A DNA stretch of 64,000 nucleotides, taken from assembly GCF_022369515.1 (NCBI RefSeq), contig NZ_CP059724.1, forward strand, positions 2,294,001-2,358,000. Reading direction: 5' to 3'. The stretch comes from Paenibacillus sp. 19GGS1-52 (GTDB lineage Bacteria > Bacillota > Bacilli > Paenibacillales > Paenibacillaceae). Below, one piece after another: positions 8,560-16,718 of the stretch; position 1 is the first letter of the stretch, and each line of letters begins with the position of its first letter. Under the pieces are notes generated by a model. It did no database searches. It had not been told where the DNA came from and worked only from the letters and a program-made list of their open reading frames with translations. A program made the translations under genes and the position numbers.

Positions 8560-8820
8560 ATGAAGAGATTACAATGTCCATGTTGTGGCTATTTCACTGT
8601 AGAAAGTGAGGATGAGGTTATAGTAGATATCTGTGATGTGTGTTTCTGGCAATACGATCTTGTGGCCCATAATTATCCTGATAATAATATAGGTGCCAAT
8701 CATATTTCATTGAACCAAGCAAAAGAGAATTACAAGGAATTTGGTGTTTGTAAGAAGGGATTTAAAGATATGGTTAGAGAGCCAATGACCCAAGAATTGC
8801 AACAAAATAATTTGGAATGA
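8560..8820 (+). CDS. Cys-rich CPCC domain protein
   Basis: An 86-aa protein with C-P-C-C-G-Y-F near the N-terminus and C-D-V-C-F-W-Q some 20 residues later, the two halves of a zinc-ribbon-like site typical of the Cys-rich CPCC family. Members are often encoded beside immunity genes of polymorphic toxins, which fits the neighbour at 8051. An in-frame GUG lies at 8551, but AGAGGTG just upstream of 8560 favours the ATG. Function is unknown; the call rests on the cysteine pattern. Confidence 0.7.
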   Translation: MKRLQCPCCGYFTVESEDEVIVDICDVCFWQYDLVAHNYPDNNIGANHISLNQAKENYKEFGVCKKGFKDMVREPMTQELQQNNLE

Positions 8821-8846
8821 ATTGTGGGAAAACTAAGGAGTTAAGT

Positions 8847-9350
8847 ATGCAAATAAAAAAGAGGAACATTCTGAGAGCTATATTTGCGATTGTTATCTTT
8901 CTGAATGTAATTATTATTTCTTTTGAATATACTGCATTTGAGCGTAGAATATTGTTGTTTGAAATGATTCGTGGGATGATTATTCTCTATCTGGTTATAA
9001 TTGAGTTTACCCTTTCAATATTTAAAAACTTCAAAATTCTTAATAAATACTGGAAGAAGACTATAATAATGATTATTTGTATTTTTGCATTATTCACTAC
9101 AATCGTTTGTAGTACAAGCGTTTATCAACTTTCTGTGGATACATATCTAGGATATCAATCTAAAGTCGTAACTATTCTGGAGCGTAATTGGCAGTATAGT
9201 ACTAGCGATAAAGTTGAGGTTATTGTTGGCGGAAGAATTCAGACGTACTCACTTGCACCAGGATATGTTGAGGTGAATGTTGGTAGTACATATTCCGCTC
9301 ATATTTTTGAAAAGTCGAGGATAATTCTTCTAGTTAAAAAAAGTGATTAA
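8847..9350 (+). CDS. Unknown small membrane protein
   Basis: A 167-aa protein with three hydrophobic helices in the first ~95 residues (ILRAIFAIVIFLNVIII, then MIILYLVIIEFTLSI, then TIIMIICIFALFTTIV), followed by a ~70-residue soluble C-terminal part. I recognise no family. An ATG at 8817 overlaps the previous stop, but AAGGAG (8835-8840) precedes ATG 8847 by 6 nt, so the latter is chosen. It is the third gene of the 8.0-9.4 kb operon and has its low GC, unlike the sporulation genes upstream. Confidence 0.65.
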   Translation: MQIKKRNILRAIFAIVIFLNVIIISFEYTAFERRILLFEMIRGMIILYLVIIEFTLSIFKNFKILNKYWKKTIIMIICIFALFTTIVCSTSVYQLSVDTYLGYQSKVVTILERNWQYSTSDKVEVIVGGRIQTYSLAPGYVEVNVGSTYSAHIFEKSRIILLVKKSD

Positions 9351-9404
9351 AGTTCTGGTAAATCTGTGGAATTGATTGTTCTTCCATTGAACGATGGAAT
9401 GCCT

Positions 9405-9535
9405 CTATTTCCCCCCGGATTTCATCCGCTAAAGCGGAATAAAATCAAGAAATCGGGAGACAACAGCGGCCGGAAGTCCAAACATTCACCGCAGTTACGA
9501 TTAAAGCCGATTCAGCAAAATCTTAAGTAAGCTTA
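9405..9535. other. Non-coding stretch, possible interspersed element
   Basis: The sequence between the membrane protein gene and the GntR gene has no convincing frame. The part around ATCCGCTAAAGCGGAATAAA contains a small palindrome (CCGCT-AA-AGCGG) and looks like the interspersed non-coding elements I have seen in paenibacilli. That resemblance is from memory and is not supported by a second copy in this window. Confidence 0.25.
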
Positions 9536-9616
9536 TAATTATTATTTTTCTTAAATACCGTGTGTTCAGATACAGAACGGATTCTTGTCCTACATAAAGT
9601 GAACCAGCAGTGAGGT

Positions 9617-10270
9617 CTACTTCTTAATATATTCCGAGAAATGCTCTTGGAAATATAGAGAGTCGATATCCGCGCGCAGATGATGATGCAGCAAATCGTC
9701 GATTTTATCACGTTCATCTTGGATGATGTAGTCGGCCATCAGTTGATGTTCTTTTTGGATTTCTGTCAATTTATCTTGTTGTAACATATGCAATTTACGG
9801 TAACGGATATAGTGTACATTAAACTGCTGAATCAGATTCCACAGAAATCCACGTCCAGCCAAAACGAATAACGCTTCGTGAAAGGCATCGTCAAGCTGCA
9901 GGAAATGATCCGATCCGTCCTCTTGGCTGATGCAGTCTTTTTGCATGGCGAGGATATGTTTCAGTTCATGTACTCCTTTAAGCGACAGATGGCCCGCCAG
10001 CCCTTTCATAATTTCTTTCTCCAAGGCACTGCGGAGATAAATGATTTGTTCGACGGATTCCAGATCAATATATGAAACGATATTTCCCTTCTTGGGGTAA
10101 ATATCTACATAGTTTTCTTGAGACAATTGCTTCAGAATATCCCGAATGGGAGTACGCGAGAGCTCAAACCGTTCAGAAAGTGCGGTCTCGCTGATCATAG
10201 TCCCTGGTTTCAGTTGCAGCGACAGGATCTCATTCTTTAATTGGTTCATGATTTCTTCTTTTGAGGCCAT
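9617..10270 (-). CDS. GntR family (FCD domain) transcriptional regulator, probable uxu regulator
   Basis: A 217-aa repressor type of the FadR subfamily: winged helix-turn-helix (ISETALSERFELSRTPIRDILKQL) followed by an all-helical FCD domain with the histidines that usually bind a metal (DDAFHEALF, HHHLRADID). It is divergent from uxuA-uxuB, and a TTGTATAC palindrome sits before both promoters, so it most likely controls hexuronate catabolism and itself, with a uronate-derived effector. An in-frame GUG at 10303 is possible; ATG 10270 is preferred because it matches the common MASKEE start, although neither has a strong RBS. Confidence 0.88.
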   Translation of the reverse strand: MASKEEIMNQLKNEILSLQLKPGTMISETALSERFELSRTPIRDILKQLSQENYVDIYPKKGNIVSYIDLESVEQIIYLRSALEKEIMKGLAGHLSLKGVHELKHILAMQKDCISQEDGSDHFLQLDDAFHEALFVLAGRGFLWNLIQQFNVHYIRYRKLHMLQQDKLTEIQKEHQLMADYIIQDERDKIDDLLHHHLRADIDSLYFQEHFSEYIKK

Positions 10271-10306
10271 TTCAATTCCAACTTTCTTCGTCACTATTTT
10301 CACAAA

Positions 10307-10318
10307 CTAGTATACAAC
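10307..10318. promoter_or_regulatory. Second, imperfect operator in front of the GntR gene
   Basis: CTAGTATACAAC shares the GTATAC core and one TTGTATAC arm with the perfect palindrome at 10438. It sits directly upstream of the regulator's reading frame and suggests autoregulation. Confidence 0.5.
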
Positions 10319-10402
10319 AAATCAGAAGATTATAAAGCATGAATAAATAGAGAACGTTTACAAAGAAATAGTATGGTTATCGAATCCTTGTTCCGAAAAG
10401 TG

Positions 10403-10432
10403 TTGACAAAGGTCGTTAAGTTATTTTATGAT
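10403..10432 (+). promoter_or_regulatory. Sigma-A promoter of uxuA-uxuB
   Basis: TTGACA (10403-10408), 18 bases, then TATGAT (10427-10432). The palindrome at 10438-10455 covers the expected transcription start. Confidence 0.75.
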
Positions 10433-10437
10433 CAATC

Positions 10438-10455
10438 TATCTTGTATACAAGATA
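10438..10455. promoter_or_regulatory. GntR-type operator, perfect 18-bp palindrome
   Basis: TATCTTGTATACAAGATA is a perfect palindrome just downstream of the -10 box of the uxuAB promoter. Its TTGTATACAA centre fits the operators of FCD-type GntR regulators, and the divergent gene at 9617 encodes such a regulator. A repressor bound here would block initiation. Confidence 0.78.
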
Positions 10456-10562
10456 TCGAGTTGTTATTCTATATACATCGGAAAAAGCAGGTTACTCCCG
10501 TGGTATTATGTAGCATTTCCTTATTTTGTTGTACACATAACGATTACAAGGAGGATTTTATT

Positions 10563-11645
10563 ATGAATATGACTTGGAGATGGTACGGGGAAGGGAACGA
10601 CGATATTACTTTGGACCATATACGGCAAATTCCGGGCGTCATGGGGATCGTCTGGTCATTGCATGATAAAGTGGCAGGCGAAGAATGGGATATGGCCAAA
10701 ATTCAGGAAGTTGCTGACCAAATCACAAGCAAAGGCTTCAGCACGGCCGTCGTCGAAAGTGTAAATGTACATGATGATATTAAGATTGGTCTGCCTAGCA
10801 GAGATAAGTATATAGATATTTATATCGATACGATTAAAAAATTGTCCAAAGTAGGCGTTAAAGTCATTTGCTATAACTTTATGCCGATCTTTGACTGGAC
10901 TCGGACAGAGTTGTACAAGGAACTACCGGACGGATCAAATGCTTTGTTCTATGAGAAGGCTGCTATTACCGATAATCCCCAAGAGATGGTCGACAGAATC
11001 CTGCAAGGTTCCAAGAACTTTACAATGCCCGGCTGGGAGCCAGAACGTCTGTCCAAGCTGGATGAATTATTCAAGGCTTATGAAAATGTTACGGAAGAAG
11101 TGTTGTTTGACAACTTGAAGTATTTTCTGGAGCGTATTATTCCGGTATGTGAGGAGTACGACGTCAAAATGGCGATTCATCCAGATGATCCGGCATGGCC
11201 GATTTTTGGATTGCCGCGTATTATTCGCAGTAGAAACCATATCAGACGTTTCCTTGATCTGGTGGACAGTCCGTATAACGGGTTGACCTTCTGCACAGGT
11301 TCACTCGGCAGCAATCCAGAGAACGATCTACCGGCTATGATCCGCGAATTCCACGATCGTATTCATTTTGCCCATATTCGCAATGTTAAAGTGTTCGAGA
11401 ATGGTGATTTTATTGAAGTATCGCACCGTGGAAAAGACGGAAGTGTGGACGTGGCAGAGGTGGTCAAAGCTTATCATGAGAACGGATTTATTGGATATGT
11501 TCGTCCCGATCATGGTCGACACCTCTGGGGTGAAGAGAAACTTTGCAGACCGGGTTACGGCTTATATGATAGAGCGCTGGGCATTATGTACTTGCTTGGT
11601 GTCTGGGATAGCTTGGACAATGAAAAGGCTAAAGGAGGCAAATAA
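10563..11645 (+). CDS. uxuA: Mannonate dehydratase
   Basis: A 360-aa TIM-barrel enzyme that dehydrates D-mannonate to 2-keto-3-deoxygluconate in D-glucuronate catabolism. Family features include MTWRWYGEGNDDITLDHIRQIPG at the N-terminus, the MAIHPDDPAWPIFGLPRI metal/substrate loop, LTFCTGSLGSN and HFAHIRN. The frame is open upstream to 10428, but AAGGAGG (10548-10554) identifies ATG 10563. It abuts uxuB. Length is normal. Confidence 0.96.
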   Translation: MNMTWRWYGEGNDDITLDHIRQIPGVMGIVWSLHDKVAGEEWDMAKIQEVADQITSKGFSTAVVESVNVHDDIKIGLPSRDKYIDIYIDTIKKLSKVGVKVICYNFMPIFDWTRTELYKELPDGSNALFYEKAAITDNPQEMVDRILQGSKNFTMPGWEPERLSKLDELFKAYENVTEEVLFDNLKYFLERIIPVCEEYDVKMAIHPDDPAWPIFGLPRIIRSRNHIRRFLDLVDSPYNGLTFCTGSLGSNPENDLPAMIREFHDRIHFAHIRNVKVFENGDFIEVSHRGKDGSVDVAEVVKAYHENGFIGYVRPDHGRHLWGEEKLCRPGYGLYDRALGIMYLLGVWDSLDNEKAKGGK

Positions 11646-13256
11646 ATGTTACGTCTGGACAGAAGTAGTCTTCAAAATAATAAATCGGCATGGACAGCAG
11701 CGGGCGTAGAATTGCCCCAATTCGATTATGACCAGGTTGCAGCGCAGACCCAGACAAAGCCGGAGTGGATACACTTTGGAGCCGGTAATATCTTTAGAGG
11801 ATTTGTGGCGAACGCCCATCAAAAATTACTCAATCTCGGAGTTGCGGATACGGGTATTATTGCGGCTGAAACGTTTGATTTTGAGATGATTGATAAGGTA
11901 TACAAGCCCTATGACAATCTGACTTTACTGGTGCTGATGAATGCAAACGGAGATTTTGAGAAAAAGGTAATCAGCAGCATCGTTGAAGGAATTACAGCTG
12001 ATCCCACCCGAGTGGAGGATAACAAACGCCTCGTTGAAATCTTTGAGAATCCAAGCTTGCAGATGGCTAGTTTCACAATTACGGAAAAAGGCTATTCCCT
12101 GACAGGGCCATCCGGTCAATATATGGGTATTGTGGAGCAGGATATAACGAACGGACTGGATCGGCCGATCCATGCGATGAGCATTATTGCCGCGTTAGCC
12201 CATCGCCGCTATGTGAAGGGCCAGTATCCGTTGACTTTTGTCAGCATGGATAATTGTTCCCATAATGGCGACAAGCTGAAAAATGGTGTCGTAACGATTG
12301 CTAAAGAATGGGCGAAGAAGGGTTTTGTAGAGCAAGGGTTTGTTGCTTATCTGGAGGATGAATCCAAGATCACATTCCCATTATCCATGATCGATAAAAT
12401 CACCCCCCGCCCTTCAACTGAAGTGCAAGAAGCGCTACTTAAGCAGGGAATTGGTGAGATGGATGTTATTATTACCTCGAAGAACACCTATACAGCTCCT
12501 TTTGTGAATGCGGAAGTCAGTGAATATTTGGTCATTGAAGACAAATTCACGAATGGCAGACCGGCCCTGGAGCAAGCTGGCGTGATCTTTACAGATCGGG
12601 ATACCGTGAACAATGTAGAAACGATGAAAGTGACTACCTGTTTGAATCCGTTGCACACCGCTCTGGCTGTGTCCGGCTGCTTGCTGGGATATACTTTGAT
12701 CGCGGATGAGATGAAGGATGTTACCTTAAGAAAATTTGTCGAAATCATTGGCTATAAAGAAGGTTTGCCAGTTGTGGTCGATCCCGGAATTATCAGTCCT
12801 AAACAATTTTTGGATGAAGTGTTGAACGAGCGCTTTGCCAATCCCTTTATCCCGGATACACCACAACGAATCGCTACAGATACCTCGCAAAAGGTCGGCA
12901 TTCGCTTTGGAGAAACGATCAAATCTTATGCACGGAGAGATGATCTGAATCCGGCAGATCTGACAGCTATTCCACTCGCTATCGCTACTTGGTGCCGCTA
13001 CCTACTCGGTGTTAATGACGAGGGTGAAGAATTTGCTATCAGCTCCGATCCATTGCTGGAAACATTACAGTCTGCCCTGCAGGGTGTTGCGCTTGGAGAC
13101 ACTACCTCTAATGTGCAAGCTATCCTACACGACGAGAAGATCTTTGGTGTTAATTTGTATGAGGTAGGTCTTGGCGAGAAGATTGAGACGATGTTCCATG
13201 AAATGCTTGCAGGAACTGGAGCAGTACGCCGCACTCTTGAAAAGTACATTGGGTAA
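11646..13256 (+). CDS. uxuB: Fructuronate reductase (D-mannonate oxidoreductase)
   Basis: A 536-aa NAD-dependent enzyme of the mannitol dehydrogenase family that interconverts D-fructuronate and D-mannonate, supplying UxuA. The N-terminal Rossmann motif reads HFGAGNIFRGF; the catalytic core shows SMDNCSHNGDKLKNGV and, later, KTAx-free SGCLLGYTLIADEM and the C-terminal SYARRDDLNP region. The ATG directly follows the uxuA stop, with AAAGGAGG at 11632-11639. Product order is uxuA then uxuB, with the regulator divergent. An upstream uxaC isomerase is not in the window. Confidence 0.94.
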   Translation: MLRLDRSSLQNNKSAWTAAGVELPQFDYDQVAAQTQTKPEWIHFGAGNIFRGFVANAHQKLLNLGVADTGIIAAETFDFEMIDKVYKPYDNLTLLVLMNANGDFEKKVISSIVEGITADPTRVEDNKRLVEIFENPSLQMASFTITEKGYSLTGPSGQYMGIVEQDITNGLDRPIHAMSIIAALAHRRYVKGQYPLTFVSMDNCSHNGDKLKNGVVTIAKEWAKKGFVEQGFVAYLEDESKITFPLSMIDKITPRPSTEVQEALLKQGIGEMDVIITSKNTYTAPFVNAEVSEYLVIEDKFTNGRPALEQAGVIFTDRDTVNNVETMKVTTCLNPLHTALAVSGCLLGYTLIADEMKDVTLRKFVEIIGYKEGLPVVVDPGIISPKQFLDEVLNERFANPFIPDTPQRIATDTSQKVGIRFGETIKSYARRDDLNPADLTAIPLAIATWCRYLLGVNDEGEEFAISSDPLLETLQSALQGVALGDTTSNVQAILHDEKIFGVNLYEVGLGEKIETMFHEMLAGTGAVRRTLEKYIG

Positions 13257-13276
13257 CTGAAAGAGAAGAATAAAGT

Positions 13277-13322
13277 AAAGACGATTGTTCATTGATTTTT
13301 AAATGAATGGTCGTCTTTTTGA
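13277..13322 (+). terminator. Terminator after uxuB
   Basis: Interrupted stem: AAAGACGA, 3 mismatched bases, TTCATT, then loop, AATGAA, 3 bases, TCGTCTTT and Ts. Confidence 0.82.
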
Positions 13323-13467
13323 TTTTATGGATTATAATGGGCTCAAAACCAAAATCAGCAGTTGACCTGTGGTGAGAAGAGCCGCTAGGGTTCAGAGGGT
13401 TCTTACGATCACTGTTAAAACCCGATTTCCTGATTGAACAATGAATATAAACTTTATGGAGGATTCA

Positions 13468-14022
13468 ATGGAAATTTGCAGTATTCAAAAAGAGCGGTAT
13501 TTTATGGAGAGATATGATGAATTAGAATCAAATAATAGGAAAGATGAAAAGATAAACAATCTAGATATTTTAGATATTGTTCCCAATCAACTCAGTAAAA
13601 TAGAAGCCCAAAATATTGATTTTTTAACGCTATATAAAGAATATGAAGAGAACATAAAATCCTTTTTCATAAAAATATTTAAGGCTAACACTCAAAAAAT
13701 TTATATTAGGCCTCGGCAAATTATTAATATCAGCGCTAATTATCTAGCGGTTAAGGGATTCTCAAGCTACGATAAACGATTTATCAAAGAATTCTGTTCT
13801 TACAAAAGAAGATTAATTCTAGTCAATGAACTTATTGAATTCGAATTAATCTTGGAATTATCGATAAGAGAAGTGGTGCTGTCTGATTTTTATACTGACG
13901 AAATAGCTATTCAAGGTAACTTTGATCTTTCATTTCCTATATTTTTTCATTCGAATAAAATGAAGGATCTCGCTAAAAAATATGCCAATGAAGAGAATCT
14001 TTATATTCGAAGTGTTCAATAG
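13468..14022 (+). CDS. Hypothetical protein, no family recognised
   Basis: A 184-aa soluble protein rich in Ile, Lys, Asn and Glu, with no signal peptide or membrane helix and no motif I know. Two possible starts exist; GGAGG (13458-13462) lies 5 nt before ATG 13468, so that one is used rather than ATG 13441. The base composition is clearly more A/T-rich than the uxu genes before it and resembles the immunity-like genes at 8-9 kb and 15-17 kb, which suggests acquired DNA. No operon partner. Confidence 0.6.
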   Translation: MEICSIQKERYFMERYDELESNNRKDEKINNLDILDIVPNQLSKIEAQNIDFLTLYKEYEENIKSFFIKIFKANTQKIYIRPRQIINISANYLAVKGFSSYDKRFIKEFCSYKRRLILVNELIEFELILELSIREVVLSDFYTDEIAIQGNFDLSFPIFFHSNKMKDLAKKYANEENLYIRSVQ

Positions 14023-14100
14023 TGATTTCAAAATAATTCTTTACCGTACGTTCTCAATATGCTAAACTGATTTTGCAGACAGAAGCCATAGCGAACATAA

Positions 14101-14333
14101 GAGAGCGGGAATGCTCATGGTATGCAGGAGCTTGTCACCTACATGGGCATTCAGCGAAGAAGCATGTACGATACGTTTGGAGACAAGCATGCTTTATATA
14201 TGGAAGTGAGAGGACGTGTTTTTTAAATAATGCATGGGGTTTAAGTGTAATGGTCAAAGCAACTGAAGATACTGAAAAACTAACAAGCATTATGGATACA
14301 ACCTTAGCAGTGCTCAATTATTTTTTTTGCTAA
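14101..14333 (+). pseudogene. TetR/AcrR regulator remnant with internal deletion
   Basis: One frame (14101-14226) encodes GMQELVTYMGIQRRSMYDTFGDKHALYMEV, the second half of a TetR helix-turn-helix, preceded by a UAA and without a start. A second segment (about 14240-14333) reads VMVKATEDTEKLTSIMDTTL, the end of the same type of protein. The ligand-binding middle, roughly 80-100 residues, is missing, and the 5' end is lost. The remnant stands directly before the SDR gene it probably once controlled. The two pieces were matched to the family by eye. Confidence 0.75.
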
Positions 14334-14377
14334 ATGTAGAATGATCATTCTCAATAAGAGACTAAGGAGAATATAAA

Positions 14378-15139
14378 ATGACAACAAATACAGAGAATCT
14401 TAAGGGTAAAGTAGCATTTATAACGGGCGGTAATCGCGGGATCGGCTTGGAAACTGCACGTGAACTTGGTAAGCTTGGTGCTAATGTTGTAATTGGTGCA
14501 CGTGATTTGGAAAAAGGCAAAGCTGCTGCGGAAATACTTCGTTCTGAGGGTATCCAAGCTGAAAATCTCAAATTCGATATCACTCTAGCTGAAGATCGTC
14601 AGGGCGCTTATGACTTTTTGGAGCAACAATATGGAAAGCTGGATATTCTCGTTAATAATGCTGGTGTGCAAAAAGAGATGGAACATCTCCAGCCCATTAA
14701 TGAAACTAGCATCGTTTCGCCAGCAGTTCTACGTGAGACATTTGACGCCAATTTCTTCAGTCTCGTGGAGTTCACTCAACAACTGCTGCCACTCATTCGC
14801 AAATCACCTGCCGGCAGGATCGTCAATCTGTCCAGTATTCTTGGTTCACTTACGCTTCAAGCCAATCCAGACGCACCAATATACGGCATGAAATTGCTAG
14901 CTTATAACACCTCTAAAGCGGCATTGAATTCATTCACGATTCATCTTGCACATGAACTTAAAGATACTCCAATCAAAGTTAATTCGGCTCACCCGGGCTG
15001 GGTGAAGACCGAAATAGGCGGTAAGTACGCGGACACGGATGTTAACGATGGCAGCAGAACAAGCGTGCAGCTTGCGACTTTACCCGCCGATGGCCCAACC
15101 GGTAAATTCTTTCACTTAGGTGATGAACTGCCTTGGTAA
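14378..15139 (+). CDS. SDR family NAD(P)-dependent oxidoreductase
   Basis: A 253-aa short-chain dehydrogenase with TGGNRGIG (16-23), NNAG (93-96), catalytic Ser in NLSS (150-153) and YxxxK (Tyr176, Lys180). It is of the carbonyl-reductase-like type that keeps an insert before the active-site serine. AAGGAG precedes the ATG. The upstream TetR gene is broken, so this gene may now be unregulated. Substrate unknown. Its last codons and terminator are duplicated at 17358. Confidence 0.88.
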   Translation: MTTNTENLKGKVAFITGGNRGIGLETARELGKLGANVVIGARDLEKGKAAAEILRSEGIQAENLKFDITLAEDRQGAYDFLEQQYGKLDILVNNAGVQKEMEHLQPINETSIVSPAVLRETFDANFFSLVEFTQQLLPLIRKSPAGRIVNLSSILGSLTLQANPDAPIYGMKLLAYNTSKAALNSFTIHLAHELKDTPIKVNSAHPGWVKTEIGGKYADTDVNDGSRTSVQLATLPADGPTGKFFHLGDELPW

Positions 15140-15208
15140 GCTTTAAGAACTAAATACTGAACATTTACAAACAGTCGCCTCGAGATAGTATCGGAGACGA
15201 CTGTTTTT
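15124..15208. repeat. Direct repeat, copy A (SDR 3' end plus terminator)
   Basis: An 85-base stretch covering the last codons of the SDR gene and its terminator recurs at 17358-17442. Aligned by hand without gaps, 73 of 85 positions agree. The two copies bracket the immunity-like gene cluster. Confidence 0.85.
15170..15208 (+). terminator. Terminator after the SDR gene
   Basis: AACAGTCG-CCTCGA / TCGGAG-ACGACTGTT with a 7-base loop and a T run. It is part of direct repeat A. Confidence 0.85.
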
Positions 15209-15283
15209 TCGTGTTCGATAAGCATTATTTCATTGAATTTTAAAATATTCCATATATTATAAAAATATGAAGGAGGGTAACTA

Positions 15284-15739
15284 GTGTTGAATTACAGAGA
15301 GCTAACCATTAATGAAATTTGTAAGATTGAAGGTTTTCACGAAGAAATAGTAGTGGAGAAAAGGGTGCCATTATCGGGATGGTTTGCAGGCATAATGGAT
15401 GATAAGCTTAAAGATTTGCCTAATGGTTCAATCGCCAGATTAGTAAGGCAGAATTTCCACTTGAAATATGTGATTCCGGAGGCAATCTTGAGATTGTCCA
15501 AGAACCCAATTGCAGGAAAGCATTACGAGGGGGAACTTATTAATTCAATAAATGCGATTGACAATGATTTTTGGAAGAGTAACTTGATTTTATGTAAAGA
15601 ACTAAAGGAACTATTGGAGAAAATTGAAACTAAGGAAATCAACCTTCCACAAGATTTTGAATGGTTTATGGAAGAAGAGGAGCAAGATTATTATGAGAAT
15701 GTAAGGAACGTGATTTTAAAAATAGGTATGGAATTGTAG
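15284..15739 (+). CDS. Immunity-like protein (paralogue of 8051)
   Basis: A 151-aa acidic cytoplasmic protein, probably of the families annotated in Gram-positives as contact-dependent growth inhibition immunity proteins (tentative). Landmarks are MLNYRELTINEICKIEGF, PLSGWF, KLKDLPNGSIARLVRQ, YVIPEAI and NPIAG. Start GUG 15284 (or UUG 15287) follows AGGAGG (15271-15276). A full-length relative lies at 8051 and a truncated third copy of the 5' end at 21096. No cognate toxin is in the window. It opens a low-GC cluster of small genes and fragments. Confidence 0.72.
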   Translation: MLNYRELTINEICKIEGFHEEIVVEKRVPLSGWFAGIMDDKLKDLPNGSIARLVRQNFHLKYVIPEAILRLSKNPIAGKHYEGELINSINAIDNDFWKSNLILCKELKELLEKIETKEINLPQDFEWFMEEEEQDYYENVRNVILKIGMEL

Positions 15740-15761
15740 TCATCGACTTAAATAAGGTTGA

Positions 15762-15908
15762 ATCAATGAAAATTCAGCACAATATGAATTTATGGGAACT
15801 TACGAACCATTCGAAGTTGAATACGCAGCCGAAATGGCAGAAGATGATAGTAATGTGTCAATTTATAGGTACATACCAATAAGTGCGATAGTGGGGCTGA
15901 TTCCATGA
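15762..15908 (+). pseudogene. C-terminal fragment of an unknown small gene
   Basis: An open stretch without a proper start or RBS encodes YEFMGTYEPFEVEYAAEMAE and ends in YIPISAIVGLIP; its UGA overlaps the ATG of the next gene (ATGA), a layout typical of coupled genes. I read it as the surviving 3' end of a gene deleted from the left. Family unknown. Confidence 0.45.
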
Positions 15909-16207
15909 AAGAAGAATCTGAATTAAAAAATGATATCTCTGCAACTGTGCACAAAATCGTTGTTTTAATGAGGAAAGACAGCAAAATACCAAAGGAGCAA
16001 ATATTAGTATTGATAAATCATTTGGAGGAATTTAGAAAATTCTCTAAAGGACAGGAAGTTATATCTAAAAGACTGGCTTATGAGTTATTTTATTTATATA
16101 CAAATATTACCAGTTTGATATCTTACAATGAAGATAAAGATATCAGTATAATTACTGAATTATATATGGTAATTTCCTCAGTATTCAATGACTTTCTATA
16201 CCAATAA
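15905..16207 (+). CDS. Hypothetical helical protein, immunity-cluster member
   Basis: A 100-aa, probably all-helical soluble protein with no family that I recognise. Its residues 10-44 (NDISATVHKIVVLMRKD, KIPKEQILVLINHLEEFR) recur in the fragment at 16719-16928, so it belongs to a duplicated local family. The ATG overlaps the stop of the preceding fragment. Probably an orphan immunity or similar accessory protein; this is inference from context. Confidence 0.55.
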   Translation: MKEESELKNDISATVHKIVVLMRKDSKIPKEQILVLINHLEEFRKFSKGQEVISKRLAYELFYLYTNITSLISYNEDKDISIITELYMVISSVFNDFLYQ

Positions 16208-16234
16208 TTGGATGATTAGGTTAACGATATTTAA

Positions 16235-16324
16235 ACAAGATATGCAGTAGCATTTGATGGGCAGATTGATAGAGGCTGGTATAGATTCGATACATTATCA
16301 TACTTTTTAATGGGGACTGGGTAA
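16235..16324 (+). pseudogene. Short gene fragment in the immunity cluster
   Basis: A 29-codon open stretch after a stop encodes AVAFDGQIDRGWYRFDTL then SYFLMGTG and UAA, with no start or RBS. It looks like the C-terminus of a deleted protein. The composition is protein-like, but the family is unknown. Confidence 0.35.
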
Positions 16325-16369
16325 GACACCTCTAAAACATAACAAATACTTTAAAGGAGAGTATCAGTC

Positions 16370-16717
16370 GTGAACAAATATATTAATCATATAGATAGCT
16401 TTTATCAAGCGCAAAGAGGTTTTGTCTATTTAACTTCATTTCATTTAACACGAGATACAGAGTTAGAGGGATTGAAGGTTTCTGTGCAGATAATTCTTGC
16501 CAAATCAACATTTGATCACGATGAACACATAGTAATAACTTTCACGGGAGTACAAGATCTAAAGTTAGGATCTTTAACGATATTATATCCTTTAGCTTTT
16601 GATATCATTGATGTTTCTAAAGACCAGTTAGAGGGTGTCAGATACAAAGTTGATGAATCTGAGGGAAATGTATTTAGTTTCTATTGTAGTCAGATTACAT
16701 TTGAAATCTTAGGGTAG
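16370..16717 (+). CDS. Hypothetical protein, immunity-cluster member
   Basis: A 115-aa soluble protein, predicted mostly beta strand, with alternating hydrophobic residues (FVYLTSFHLT, KVSVQIILAK, HIVITFTGVQDL). Start GUG 16370 follows AAAGGAGAG (16353-16361) at 8 nt. No known domain recognised. The size, fold type and neighbourhood suit an immunity protein, but that is inference. Confidence 0.6.
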   Translation: MNKYINHIDSFYQAQRGFVYLTSFHLTRDTELEGLKVSVQIILAKSTFDHDEHIVITFTGVQDLKLGSLTILYPLAFDIIDVSKDQLEGVRYKVDESEGNVFSFYCSQITFEILG

Positions 16718-16718
16718 T

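Noticed and set aside
10428..10562. Extended N-terminus for UxuA
   Set aside because: The upstream codons cover the promoter and operator, and a strong AAGGAGG precedes ATG 10563.
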